NCBI RefSeq assembly: GCF_030272615.1
Contig: NC_081409.1
Location: 913,757,840 to 913,821,839 of the forward strand
Direction: 5' to 3'
Source of the DNA: Cryptomeria japonica
Lineage: Eukaryota > Streptophyta > Pinopsida > Cupressales > Cupressaceae
Length of the DNA stretch: 64,000 nucleotides
The position numbers and the translations under genes are program-made. Positions 12,650-23,700 of the stretch are shown here, piece by piece (positions within the stretch are counted from its first letter, which is position 1; every line of letters starts with the position of its first letter). The notes below the pieces were generated by a model. That model was not told the origin of the DNA. It ran no database searches and saw nothing but the letters and a program-made list of their open reading frames with translations.

Positions 12650-13165
12650 TTCCCAAGGAATTTTATATTCATGTTTATTTTCCCAAGGCACCCTTGATCC
12701 ATGTCTTTTATCTAAAATCAATCTCAACCCTTCATGATCAAATCAATCTTGGCCCTCCATTGGTCTTCTCCAATCTATAAATTGGAGTCTATTCTCCTCA
12801 CAAATCATCCACTTCAGATGCATTGTCATGCTGCTCTTTTCTTCTCTCTCTTCATAATCCTCTACCAAATCCATCCATCTTTAATCCATCACTCAAATCC
12901 AATCCTATCAAATCCACTTACCTTGTTGAGTATTTGGAGAGCATTCCACATGCATCAAGAAGAGCCCATCTAATCAAGTTGAAGAGAGGCATTATTCAAC
13001 TTCACCGAAGGCTCAATCTGAGGTAGAAGGTAAAGGTTTGCAAGGTATAAGCATTATCTTCATGTTTTTATGTGGTTTTATTCATGTTTCATGTTTTAAT
13101 ATCTTTTAGTGTTTTGTTTGTGCACTAACCACCTGAATCGACCTTGCAGGTTTTTCCCCTCTTCA
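12650..13165 (+). repeat. Gypsy-A left LTR, part 2
   Basis: The LTR resumes after Copia-B with TCCCAAGGAATTTTATATTC and ends TTTTTCCCCTCTTCA at 13165. It matches 26100-26618 of the right LTR. The likely TATA box TATAAAT is at 12776-12782, so transcription should start some tens of bases further on, making the LTR mostly U3. Confidence 0.93.
12776..12782 (+). promoter_or_regulatory. Probable TATA box in the Gypsy-A left LTR
   Basis: TATAAAT in the context CCAATCTATAAATTGGA. It is conserved at the same place in the right LTR (26225-26231). Assigned from motif and position only. Confidence 0.6.
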
Positions 13166-13168
13166 TTC

Positions 13169-13188
13169 TAGCACGCCTGATGGGATCC
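13169..13188 (+). promoter_or_regulatory. Primer binding site of Gypsy-A
   Basis: TAGCACGCCTGATGGGATCC lies three bases after the LTR. It aligns with the Gypsy-C site TGGCACGCCCAGTGGGACTC, also three bases from its LTR; the differences are all transitions. The tRNA it pairs with could not be named from memory. Confidence 0.75.
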
Positions 13189-13254
13189 ACGTCCCTAAAA
13201 AACTAATGTTTTTTCACTTTGTGTGAATTTGTAAGTTGCAGGTATCGGAACAAT

Positions 13255-13770
13255 GTAAGAGACTGCAAATCAGCGTGACAGACATACTCCTTCAGTGCAT
13301 GCATAGGCGCATCAGCATGAGCACAAACGCATCAGTGCAACCGTTTACAAAATTTAAAAATTGTCCCACTCTGCTTTAATTTTTTTTTAAATTACTCTTT
13401 GTTTGACGCATGCACAGGTGCATCAATGTGGGCGAACGCATTTCAGCACGAGTGAATACTAATCAACGCAATCATTTTCAAAAACTCTCACCCTTAGCAA
13501 AAATTTGGTTTTTATAATTTGAATTTCAAAATTTAACCTGCTAACTTTTGTGTCTTTGATTTCAGGATTTTAACGTGGGCACAGGCATTTCAGCGCGGGC
13601 GCAGGTGTTTCGGCATGACCAATCTAGATCAGTATGACAAAGAGGTATAAAATCCCAATTCGGTCTACATTAAGTTCTTATCATTTTTTTGTTTCTATTA
13701 TCTGCAGCGTGTACGCAGGCATTTTGGCGCCTACGCAGGTGCTTTAGTGTGTGTGCTATATGTGCAGGCC
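13255..13770 (+). repeat. CpG-rich dispersed GCG repeats in the Gypsy-A leader
   Basis: Words such as GGCGCATCAGCATGAGCAC, GACGCATGCACAGGTGC, CATTTCAGCGCGGGCGCAGG and GGCGCCTACGCAGG recur about ten times at irregular spacing. They stand out from AT-rich surroundings and resemble in kind, not in exact sequence, the CACAGACGCG arrays of Gypsy-C. Confidence 0.6.
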
Positions 13771-14040
13771 AGTGAGTACTGACTTCTTTTTTTTAGTATT
13801 GTAGCTTTTCTCGATCATCTAAGACCTAGAAAAACCAAAAAAAAACTACTAATCTGAACTATTTTGCAAGTTGCCTAGGAGTTCCAACCAAATATTGTGT
13901 CTTTTTTTTTTAACTAGGCACCTAGATTTAATTAAAAGATAAATGAACCATTGTCTTGTGTGTTTTGTGAAAAGTGTAAAGGTAGGAGAGTATGCTCTCG
14001 TCTAGCTAGACGATCAAAAATCCAGACTCTCCAAGTTTTT

Positions 14041-14562
14041 CACGTTTGTTGCATGCTTACCTTTACTGGGCATGCCCTCCCAACTTGCTTTTGAGAAGGT
14101 AAGAGGGGAACGACCCAAGTGAGTACACCCGGACTTGGGGTTCCCAACTCACTATAATAAATAAGCCATTGATGATGAAAGGATCAATGGTTGGGGCTAT
14201 ATGAGAGTTCACTCTCACATTGGGTGCTTAGTAGGATCCTAGAGATCTCAATCATGCTTGCATGACTACTAAGTTCTTAGTGCTTCGTTGGGCTATAGGC
14301 CTCAATTGCACTTGCGCAACTGCAAAGGGTAGCTCCTAACAGGAAGACATATTAAACACCTTGTGCATAGTGGCCAAAAACCTTCTAGTCATTGGTGCAG
14401 GAGGTCAGACCTCCGAAGCCGCCCATATTTTTACAGCAATTAGTAGAGACACAAAGTTCGCCATGAGGAGTTTTCATGGGAATTGATGTTTGGCTGCCTC
14501 GGAGAAGTGATTGTCATGGAGGGGAGCCAGTGGACTCAAGCATCTAAGCATCCGCTCTGGGT
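14041..14562 (+). other. Leader block conserved between Gypsy-A and Gypsy-C
   Basis: TAGTAGAGACACAAAGTTCG and following bases match the reverse complement of Gypsy-C around 60670-60860. The match includes GGAGTTTTCATGGG, GCTTGGCTG/GTTTGGCTG, GGAGCCAGTG and CAAGCATCTAAG. A second match, GGGGAACGACCCAAGTG near 14110, corresponds to Gypsy-C near 61115. The block is non-coding in both, which points to an RNA-level function such as packaging. Confidence 0.75.
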
Positions 14563-14699
14563 AAGTGTAGCTGGGAAACCAATTGGGATCCATTGACTAT
14601 TATCCTTACTCACCATAGGCTGTGTTGCGAAGGAGCATGAGTGTCTTTTGAGTCTAACTTCTTTTGACCATTGTGCTTTCTTTACTTGACATCTCTTGC

Positions 14700-15250
14700 C
14701 AATTCCATCCCCCACAACCAATCAATCCTCCCTATTTCCAAATTCCATCATCAAATCTATAATCCATTTCTATCTATCCAAGAAATTCTCCAATCCCCAA
14801 TCCACAATCATCCTTCCTCAACTAATATTCATTCTTCCTCTAATCCAATCAAATCTCCAAAAATCCAAATCAAATCCAATCCAAATCCAAATCCAAATCC
14901 AAATCAAATCCAATCCAAGTCCTAATCCAAGGACTAGTCCAATCAAATCAAATCAAATCAAACCAAATCAAATCAAACCTAATCTAATCCAATCCAATTC
15001 AATCCAATTCAATCCAATCTAATCCAATTCAATCCAATCCATTCAATCAATCAACCAATCCAATAAAATCAAGTCCTAATCTAGGGACCAATCCAATCAA
15101 ACCAATTCCAATCCAAATCAAATCCAATCTAAATCTAATCAAATCTAATCCATCATCATTCCAATCCAATTCCGAATCCTCATCTTCAGTTAACACCATC
15201 TTCATAATCTTTCCCCTCCAAAACATATTCATCCAATTCCAATCTAATCC
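14700..15250 (+). repeat. AATCC/CAAAT simple-sequence zone
   Basis: Long strings of AATCC, AAATCC and AATCAAATC follow one another with few G on the plus strand. It is immediately upstream of, and continues in style into, the Gypsy-A coding region. It has the appearance of replication-slippage expansion. Confidence 0.8.
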
Positions 15251-15262
15251 TTCATTCTCAAC

Positions 15263-17088
15263 ATGACTAGCCAAAATTTCAAAGCTTGGTATGAGAAGAT
15301 GCTCATGGAAATTCACAAACCTTCCTACCAAGTTAATCCCATAATCTCCCACTCGCCTATCATACCTTCATCCATCCCATCTCAACACATTACACCCAAT
15401 CCCAATCTATACCAAATCTCTTATCCTTCCTCTACCTTTGACAAGAGAAATCCATCTTATTCCCCATCCATATCTTCATCTTATTCCCCATCCATATCGC
15501 CATATTATCCCTCATCCATATACTCCTCTAATCCAATATGTATAACTCCATCTCCCCCCCCCCATCTACATCCCAATCCCCATCCCTCTACAATGCATTC
15601 ATTACCTCTAATTCCCATCCAAATCCTTTACTCCATATTCCTCCAAGCATTAATACTAATTCCCCAATCCATTATCCTTATCCTTCATCCAATCCCAATC
15701 CTAATCCTCCATCTAATCCTAATCCTCCATCTAAACCCAATTCTCCATCTAATCCTAATCCTCCAAAATCCATATTGTCCATGTCCTCCAAATCCATCAT
15801 CCATAATCTTATCCAAGACATGCTAGCAAAGGAGACAAAATCCTCACCTCAAAGCAAAGTGGCCAAGTCTCCTCAAGTCCTCCATCAACCCCAATCACCT
15901 CCACCTCAAAATAAATCCCAATCCCTCACACTTAATGATACCCCCATTTCCCCATCTACTCACATCAAAGCTTCCATATCTTCCTCCATCACACAATCCC
16001 CACAACTCCCAACATGCCTAAAGCTTGCTCCATCTCCATCTCATGATACATCTCCCTCCACTCCATCTAATGATCACATCCCCTCCACTTCCTCTCATGA
16101 TCATATGATTCCTCTATCATCGCATGATCCTCTTCCATCTCATGATCCAATCACCCCTCCCACTCCATCTCATGATACCCTTCCTAGTCGAGATCAGAGT
16201 ATCCCTTCATCTCCATGTCATGATCCCAATACATCTAAAGATCCTAATCTTCCTTCCACATCTCATTTTCCTCAAAATGGACTCACATCTTGTTCCCAAA
16301 ATAATAAGGGTCCTCAAGATAATGCTCAAGATGTTGGTACATCCTCTATTCCTCCTAAATCCAAATTTCCCTCATACAAATCAAAATCTCATTATCCCTC
16401 ATCTTCCACATCCATTTTGGGACCCTATGTTCCAAAGTTAAACCCTTCATTCCTTCCATCCATTTTGGGCCCCTATGTTCCGATGCTCAATCCTCCATCC
16501 CTTCCATCCATATTGGGTCCTTACATCCATCCATCCACCACTCCATCATCTCAAATAATCCCTAAGAAAGATCAACAAAGGTACACATCCTTGGATGCCT
16601 CCCAACACTCTCTTTCCACCATCCCCTCCATAAAATCCATCAATCCTTCATCATCATGCACCCATCCCATTTCTATTGGAATCAATTTGGATGCCCAATC
16701 TAAAAAGCATAAAGCTCAAAATTCACAAAAATCAAAGGATCAACATGTCCCCTCCAAATGACGTGCTCAAAACAAAAATATGATCCGAAAGAAAGAAAAA
16801 TCAAAAAGGCCCCAAAAGAAAAAATCAAAAACTATGTGGATTCCCAAAGAAGCAATGCATCCCAAAGAAAAATCAAAATTGGCATCCAAACTTGCTAATC
16901 CAAAAGCTCCATCCATTCATAACTCCTCCAATCCTCCATCTAACACTCGTCCATCTTTAAAATCCATTTTGGGTCCTTATGTCCCAAAATCCACCATCCC
17001 AAATTCATCATCCCCTTCTTCTATTTTGGGTTGTCATTTCCCAAAATCCACACTCTATCCCCCATCTAATTCAAAACACTCTCCTTGA
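15263..17088 (+). pseudogene. Gypsy-A Ser/Pro/Asn-rich protein, frame broken
   Basis: ATG at 15263 opens MTSQNFKAWYEKMLMEIHK, a short helical head, followed by several hundred residues rich in Ser, Pro, Asn and Ile. The frame shifts at a run of C near 15550-15560, then stays open to a TGA at 16759 and, in the same frame, to a stop at 17086. From about 16410 to 17040 the motif SILGPYVPK recurs about five times with degeneration, interrupted by a Lys-rich basic segment at 16780-16900. No pol or recognisable gag domain is present. It could be a diverged nucleic-acid-binding structural protein or a captured host fragment; I cannot name it. Confidence 0.55.
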
Positions 17089-17463
17089 CTACTCCACCAC
17101 CCTTCAAGGTGTGTGGCAATGTTGATCTTCCACAAATTCTTCAAAACCCCATCCATTATCCACCATCCACTTTTCACAATCCCATTCCATTATTCCAATC
17201 CTTTCCAAATCCTTATCTTACATCCCCTATCCATTTCATCTCCCCAATTATTGTTACCAACATCTATGGGCATACCTCCAATTCAAAGAAATACTAAGGG
17301 ATACCATCTATGGAACTAGATGCTTGAGTCCTCCCTTCCTCCTTCACGCATCCACTATCTTCCATATCCACTCATCTTCATCCTTATACATCCAAACTTC
17401 CAAAAATAAAATAAAATCAAAATCAAAAAATCAAGAAAAATTTTTTAAAAAAAAAAGAAAAAT

Positions 17464-17530
17464 CATTTCATCCAATGGTGAAAACCACTTCTTGTGGTGC
17501 CTTGGGTAAGTACCATGATAAAAACTTGGC
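17464..17530 (+). other. Conserved 3' hairpin block of Gypsy-A
   Basis: CCAATGGTGAAAACCACTTC then TTGTGGTGCCTTGGGTAAG and TACCATGATAAAAA. The inner ACCAC/GTGGT pair forms a small hairpin. The block matches Gypsy-C 51998-52061 read on the minus strand, where the loop is TTCG. Both copies lie downstream of the coding region in element orientation. Confidence 0.65.
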
Positions 17531-19055
17531 AAACAAGCATCATGTGTAATCCCCTCATCCCCTTGCACTCTACACTTGGTGGCAAGCTTCATCCACACAA
17601 TCCTTCCATCCATCTACATCATATCTAAGTCCATTCTCCTTTCCTATCTTTTATCTTGACTATCCTATCCATATCCTCCAACTCATATCCCTCATCCTAT
17701 CAAAATAAATCCTCCATTCATATATTTCATCTTGATCATATAAGAGGCAAAACAATGTATATGCATGCATGCTTTGGAGCACACAAGCCTTAAATCCTCT
17801 ACCATCCATATCCATTACACATTATCCTCCCACCTCATACATCTTTATCTACCATTCATTGCATCCTTAATTCCACTACCTCTAGTGTGGGGCATTGCAC
17901 TCCTTTGCAGCATAGTCCTTGGGTCTCCATCACCCTACCCTCCAGTCCTCCATATCCTATACATATCCATCCACTCCATCCATATGTCTCATATCCAAAC
18001 AATAACTCCCTTCTTCCATTCATCCATCCTCTTACCCACCCATTGGTTCTCCCTTGTCATTAGTTCCATTCAATCAAATCCTATCCACCAATCCACCCCA
18101 TCCTATCCAATTTCTAATCCAATCCTATCTTATCCAATCACATTTTCCATCTCTACCAATTCAATCATTAATCCCATCCCCAATCCAATCCTACTCAATC
18201 ATCCATCCCCCTTCTCATCTTATCTAATCATTTATCCTTCTTCCAATCTTATCCAATCCATCGAACAAATTTTTCCCATCTACCTGAGCTCACACTGACT
18301 TGTGCCTAATCCAAGCACCCATCCATACTACGCTAATCAAATCCAAGCAACAATCCTCTCATCTGCAAACCTCGTGCATCTAACTTGTCTTTTGTCATTC
18401 AATCTATCCATCACCTGTCCATCGGGATGCATCCTTCCCTAGTCCGACAATTTATCCAAATCTATGTCCTACTCTTGGCAAGAGATGTCAATTGGTCATG
18501 TGCATGTTGTTTGCATGCTTGAGCTTTTCGCTTTGATTTCATCTTGTGTCCCAAGACTATACTTGTTTAGGACTGTCTTGATCATCCTATATCTTGGTAT
18601 GTCTTGGTTGGTGTATAATGGGGCATAGTTTTCATGACATGGTGTGTTTGAAGGTCTTCCAAGTACAAACTGGAAACCCTGCATTAGTGTTTATCAACAC
18701 TTGCATGATTGTGTGCAAGGCATTCTTGTTTGACTAAGCGTTAGTCCACGCCTTAGATCTTCATATCATCCTGGTTCTTATAATTAGTGGTGTAGACTAT
18801 CCATGGCAATATCAAATCTAGGTTTGCTCTCTACACTTTCTCAACAAAATCCATTTACCATTTCTTTGTCTCATTTCATTCACAACACTCCTACCCATCC
18901 TAGTTCCCTCTTTCATTGTCTTCGTCATTTCATTGCTAATTCTTCTAATTCCTTTTCAAGAGCACACCCATGTTCTTCAAACCCGCATGTCCTCTCAAGG
19001 GGGAATACCACTGCTTCCTCATCATCCTTCCTCCTTGTCATTCTTCCTCATCTTA

Positions 19056-19178
19056 TGACAAGGGCATCATGCTACTAGTCTTTATAATTTTTCTCATGAT
19101 TGGGGCATCATGCTACTAGTCCTTATCCTTTTTCTCATGACTGGGGCATCATGCTACTAGTCCTTATCCTTTTTCGTC
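19056..19178 (+). repeat. 41-bp tandem repeat, three copies
   Basis: The unit carries GGGGCATCATGCTACTAGTC and a TTTTTCTCATGA end; copies start at 19056, 19097 and 19138. It is located just before the polypurine tract region of Gypsy-A. Confidence 0.9.
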
Positions 19179-19195
19179 CACTATGTTTAATTCTT

Positions 19196-19242
19196 CTTTG
19201 ATATAACATCATTTCACGATGCTATATCAAAGAGGGGCAAAA
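19196..19242 (+). promoter_or_regulatory. PPT-linked hairpin and polypurine tract of Gypsy-A
   Basis: CTTTGATATAACATC (19196-19210) pairs with GATGCTATATCAAAG (19218-19232), 14 of 15 positions, loop ATTTCAC. The 3' arm runs into the polypurine tract AAAGAGGGGCAAAA (19229-19242), which abuts the LTR start TGTAGACACC. Gypsy-C has the same arrangement with different stem bases. Confidence 0.85.
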
Positions 19243-19336
19243 TGTAGACACCTAAAATTAATATTTAATTAATTTAAGCCTATCAACATAATTAATTAAT
19301 TTATTTGTGTTATCCTTATTCCTCTCAAAATAAATT
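19243..19336 (+). repeat. Gypsy-A right LTR, part 1
   Basis: TGTAGACACCTAAAATTAAT begins the LTR; it is cut after 94 bp by Copia-C. The last five bases AAATT (19332-19336) are the Copia-C target duplication. Confidence 0.95.
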
Positions 19337-19440
19337 TGTTAGTGTAGGTTTTTTTATTTTCCTTATGTTAGGGGGTATTTATTTTTCCTACACATATATT
19401 ATTAAGCTTGCTTAGGTTATTTGGTGTGGTTAATATGAGG

Positions 19441-19448
19441 ACACGTGG
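19441..19448 (+). promoter_or_regulatory. G-box-like motif in the Copia-C LTR
   Basis: ACACGTGG, the ACGT core bound by plant bZIP and bHLH factors; repeated in the 3' LTR at 25167-25174. It lies about 340 bp upstream of the TATA box. Activity is inferred from motif only. Confidence 0.45.
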
Positions 19449-19782
19449 CGGAATACATTAGCTACATGTGTAACTCTCCACCTCACATGGGTAGTTGAGT
19501 TACACACCCTCTTTTGGCTTGTTGTGCCACCTCTCATAACCACTATTTTGTCATTTCCTAAGTGGGTTATGGGGTAGTTGGGTTTCTCAACCTCTTTTGG
19601 CCTTATGTGCCACCTCTTATAACTCCTTTTTTGTTTTCATGTAAGGAGGTTATGCCACATGTTTTGGCATTTACCAAGTAGGTAAAAACCTCCCACCTTT
19701 TATGGGGTAGTAGGTAAAACCTCCCACTTTTTATGGAGGTGGGAGTTAATGCACCTCTTGGTTGTATATGCTATTATTTTTC

Positions 19783-19790
19783 TATATAAT
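19783..19790 (+). promoter_or_regulatory. TATA box of the Copia-C 5' LTR
   Basis: TATATAAT at the same offset (446) in both LTRs; the partner is at 25509-25516. Confidence 0.65.
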
Positions 19791-19997
19791 AAGCAATATA
19801 CTCTCACCTTCACAAGGGAAGTGATAGCTCGGTGAGAGTCTTCTCCAAATTCTCTTCTTTATCTCTATTTTTCTCTCATATCAGATTTATCTTCATTTAG
19901 CTATTTTGATCTTCGATCATCCGTTGCTTGGAGTTGCATGTGATCTATGACCGACATCAGATCCTGGCTCAATTCTTGCTTCTCACAGAATTTAACA

Positions 19998-20009
19998 TGG
20001 TATCAGAGC
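19998..20009 (+). promoter_or_regulatory. Primer binding site of Copia-C
   Basis: TGGTATCAGAGC directly after the LTR end, complementary to initiator methionine tRNA. Confidence 0.95.
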
Positions 20010-20784
20010 CGTGTTGTCTGGTATAGCTCATTGCTTTTCTGATTTATTTGAGAGATTTGAGATTGTTAGATAGCTAATATTTTTCTTAAAAACCAAGTAT
20101 GCTCTTCTCCTGCATTTTCATGTGATCTGGAGAATCAGAACAGTTTAAAAGAAAATAAGCTTCTAGTTAAATCTGGTTTTATATATGTGTTCTTTGAGAT
20201 CTGGGTGATTGCAGCATTTTTGGTAATATTGGAGGCTTCTTTAGCATTTCCAGAGTGTCCAGAAGGCTTGTGAAAATCATAAGTGACTTTTATTTCACCA
20301 AATTCAGAGTTTGGAGAACACAGTAAAAAAAAAAATCAGAGTACTTGACGGAAAGCTGGAAATGAGCACTCTTCATAATTGCAGGTCTTATTGAAATATT
20401 CTACCCTTCTTTTTTAGATATTGCAGGTTGAATCAACTGCATGTTTTTTTCCCTTCTATAGATCATATCTTTCTTTTCACAACTCTATTTTACAAAAATG
20501 AATAGTTGTTGGAAAGGTATTAAGATACATTGAGCAGCAATAAGGCTAATTTTTTCAGATTTTGTGTTAAATTTATATGTATTTAAACTTTCTATTTTGG
20601 CCATTAAAGCCTTAGAAAGCATTGTAATATGATAAAAGCCTTGTAAATGCACTAATTATAAAGTGCCAACCTTGTAATATTTGGGGGGGGGGGTGATTTC
20701 AAAGACTAGTGAAAAGGGGGGCTGTCTCTTGTGTCTTCTTTCTTGCACTCTTCTTAACTCTTTGCAATCTTCTTTTCTGCTATC
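20010..20784 (+). other. Copia-C leader, no gene
   Basis: 775 bp between primer site and gag start. It contains an 11-G run at 20683-20693 and another G-run near 20716. No open frame with a domain. Probably holds the packaging signal. Confidence 0.7.
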
Positions 20785-23700
20785 ATGGATGCATCTACAG
20801 TTCCACTTTTAACACCATATAATTACTTTGAATGGAAATCTAAGATGATAATATATCTGAAAAGACATGGATATCATCGTGTTACTATGGGACTTGAAAC
20901 TGAACCTCAAGATGCTGCAGAAAAGATTAAATGGTTTAATAAATGTGATGAAGCTTTTGGTACATTGTGCATGTCAGTCTCTCTTGACCTTCTTTTTCAC
21001 ATTGAATCTGCTACTACACCAAATGCAGTATGGACTACTTTGGGAAACCTCTTTGGTAAGCAGGATGAACTAAGAGGTCATCAATTGGAGAATGAACTCA
21101 TAGGGTTGAATCCAACCAATTTTGATACTATACAAGACTTCTTCACTAAACTTAAGTCTATAAGATTGCAGTTGGAACAGTGTGGAACTAAGAAAGATGA
21201 TAAGCAACTAATCTTGAGTATTCTTTCTAAGCTTGGTCCTAACTATTCAGTGTTTGTTTCTACATTCTATGCTACCAAATGTGCCCTAGGTACCACATTC
21301 AAAATGCCTTCTTTAGATGATTTTGCTGCAGAACTCACTAGGGAGCAGGACAAATTGGTTCAAATGGGTACAATAAAGCCCTCTAAGTCACATGCCTTAG
21401 TTGTAAATCAAGGCATAAAAGAACAGAAAGGGTCTAGTAAGCAAGATAAGAAACAAAAGAACCAAGGAGAGAAGAAGAAAGATCAGAAATCTGCCTCTTC
21501 AAAAGCAAACAATGAGACCTCTTCATCAAAAGGTGAACAACCTAAGAAGGAGAAGGTCAAGTGTTCTTATTGTAAGAGGCCTGGTCATGATGAACATAAG
21601 TGTTTAAAGAAACAAATTGATCACCTTTCAAATCTTCTTGAAAAGAATAATATCAAGGTTCCTGATTCAGTCAAACAAAGTTCATTGGAAGGATCTTCTA
21701 AGGACATAGATAAGAGTAAGGGGAAAGGAAAAGGTAAGGCCCTAGTTGCTATTGCTTCACAACCAAATTCTTGGATAATTGACTCAGGTGCTTCACACCA
21801 CATGGCTTCTTCAGAAGATGATTTCATATCTTTAGAGCCATGTTCTATGCCTTCCATCCTAATGGGTGATGACACTCCTATTGAAGTGCATGGGAGAGGG
21901 TCTATTGATGTGGGTGAAGGAACATTTCAAGATGTCCTTTGTGTTCCATCTTTATCAACTAATCTCCTATCTGTTTATCAGATCACTCACACTGGTTCTG
22001 GCAAGCGAGTTGAGTTCACACCAGATGCAGTGGTAATCAGCGAAATGCATAATGGGTCTACTGTTGTTGTGGGAAAAGTAGATCATCATTCTAGATTATA
22101 TCAATTTTCTCACTTTGTTCATGACTCTCCTTCGACAGTTTTACTCACTCATGCAGATGAGGTGAGTGGTTTGTGGCATCAACGGTTTGGCCACTTGAAC
22201 TACCGTTACTTGCAACAACTCAGTCAACAAGAAATGGTTTCAGGGTTGCCTTCTATTCGATTTTCTGATGGAGTTTGCCAGGGGTGCATTCTTGGTAAGC
22301 ATCCAAAGGAGAAGTATGATAAAGGTAAAGCTTGGAGAGCTACACAACTATTGGAGTTGGTACATAGTGACTTGGCAGGACCATTTCCACAACCATCCTT
22401 CAGCAAAGCTAGATATGTCTTGAGATTTATTGATGACTTTTCCAGATATACATGGGTTTACTTTCTCAAACAAAAGTCTGAAGTCTTTGAAAATTTTCTA
22501 GATTTCAAAGCTTTTGCAGAGAAACAATCTGGGAAGTTCATCAAGATTCTGCGTACAGATAATGGGGGTGAATATGTTAATAATCAGTTTGAACAGTTTT
22601 GTGCTTCAGAAGGTATCAACATGCAACACACAGTTCCATACAGTCCTCAACAAAATGGTGTAGCAGAACGAAAGAATAGGTCCTTGAAGGAGATGTCTAA
22701 TTGTATGATTCACTCCAAGTCTTTGGCACCTCAGTATTGGGCAGAGGCCATCAACTGTGTGTGTTACATCCAGAACCGAGTTCCTCATAAAGTTGTGAAG
22801 GGAGTAACTCCCTTTCAAGCTTGGACTGGTCAAAAACCCATAGTTAAACACTTTAGAGTGTTTGGTTCTCTTGCATGGGCCCACATTCCAGCTGAAAAAC
22901 GCAAGGCTATGGATCCGCAGAGTAAGCCTTGCATATTTGTTGGATATCCAGATGATGTCAAAGGGTATAGGCTTCTCCATCCCACTACTCATGTGTTGTT
23001 CATTGAGAGGAGTGTTCATTTTGAGGAGAGTTCTTCTAGTTCTTCTCATACCACCTCTCCATCCACTATCACATTGGAGAAATTGCATTATGATGACAGT
23101 TCTTCAGAGGATCTTAATCCTCCTAATCTTGATGAGGAGTCTTCTTCCTCTACTTTAGATGGTGACAGTGATGATGAGGATTCACATTCCTCTCATAGTC
23201 ATCATTCAGAGGTTGATGATTCTCCCCCAGACTCTCCAGCCTCAGTGCCTCTTTGGGCTCGACAAACATTTGAGTCAGCAGGAGATTGGCTTGGTGATCC
23301 ATTAGATACTAGAAGAACAAGGTCACAATTTCAGCAAGCTCCACATCTCTTCATTGCTTCAGCTTCTGATCCATAGTCCTTTCGAGAAGCTTCAGGTGTT
23401 CCTAAGTGGGATGCTGCAATGCAAGAAGAGTTCAATTCCTTGGAAAGGAATCACACATGGGATTTAGTTCCTCTTCCTAAGGGAAGGAAACTTGTTCGAT
23501 GCAAGTGGATCTATCGAACAAAATTTGCAGCGGATGGGTCGGTTGATAAGTATAAGGCTCGCTTGGTAGCAAAAGGTTTTTCCCAAGTTCCAGGGGTTGA
23601 TTACTCTAAGACTTTTGCTCCAGTTGCTAAGATGAATTCCATCCGACTTGTTCTTGCTATAGCTGCAGCCCATCATTGGGAAGTTCATCAGATGGATGTG

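Larger units (their letters stand above)
13189..15262 (+). other. Long 5' leader of Gypsy-A, no gene
   Basis: No coding region is supported over about 2.07 kb. It holds a CpG-rich repeat zone (13255-13770), a block conserved with Gypsy-C (14041-14562), and a simple-sequence zone of AATCC-like words (about 14700-15250). The simple-sequence zone is C-rich and nearly G-free on the plus strand. In LTR elements such leaders carry packaging and dimerisation signals; that role is inferred here. Confidence 0.7.
17089..19195 (+). other. Gypsy-A 3' region, no gene
   Basis: About 2.1 kb without a supported gene. C-rich, G-poor sequence continues to about 18450. It contains a hairpin block conserved with Gypsy-C (17464-17530) and a three-copy 41-bp repeat (19056-19178). 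Short open frames here are low-complexity and lack domains. Confidence 0.65.
19337..19997 (+). repeat. Copia-C 5' LTR
   Basis: TGTTAGTGTAGG to ATTTAACA, 661 bp. It carries a G-box-like ACACGTGG at 19441-19448, several short hairpins of CTCCCAC/GTGGGAG type (19690-19750), and a TATA box TATATAAT at 19783-19790, placing the transcription start near 19815. Confidence 0.96.

Noticed and set aside
12734-13026. Short open frames repeated at 12734 and 26183 as a duplicated gene
   Set aside because: They are the same part of the two Gypsy-A LTRs; no domain and no shared start context.
17765-18298. 177-codon frame in the Gypsy-A 3' region
   Set aside because: Low-complexity Ile/Pro/Ser/His from C-rich repeats, no domain, no support from position.
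19998-20009. TGGTATCAGAGC words as possible tRNA genes
   Set aside because: Only the 12 bases complementary to a tRNA 3' end are present next to LTRs, as expected of primer sites; no cloverleaf around them.
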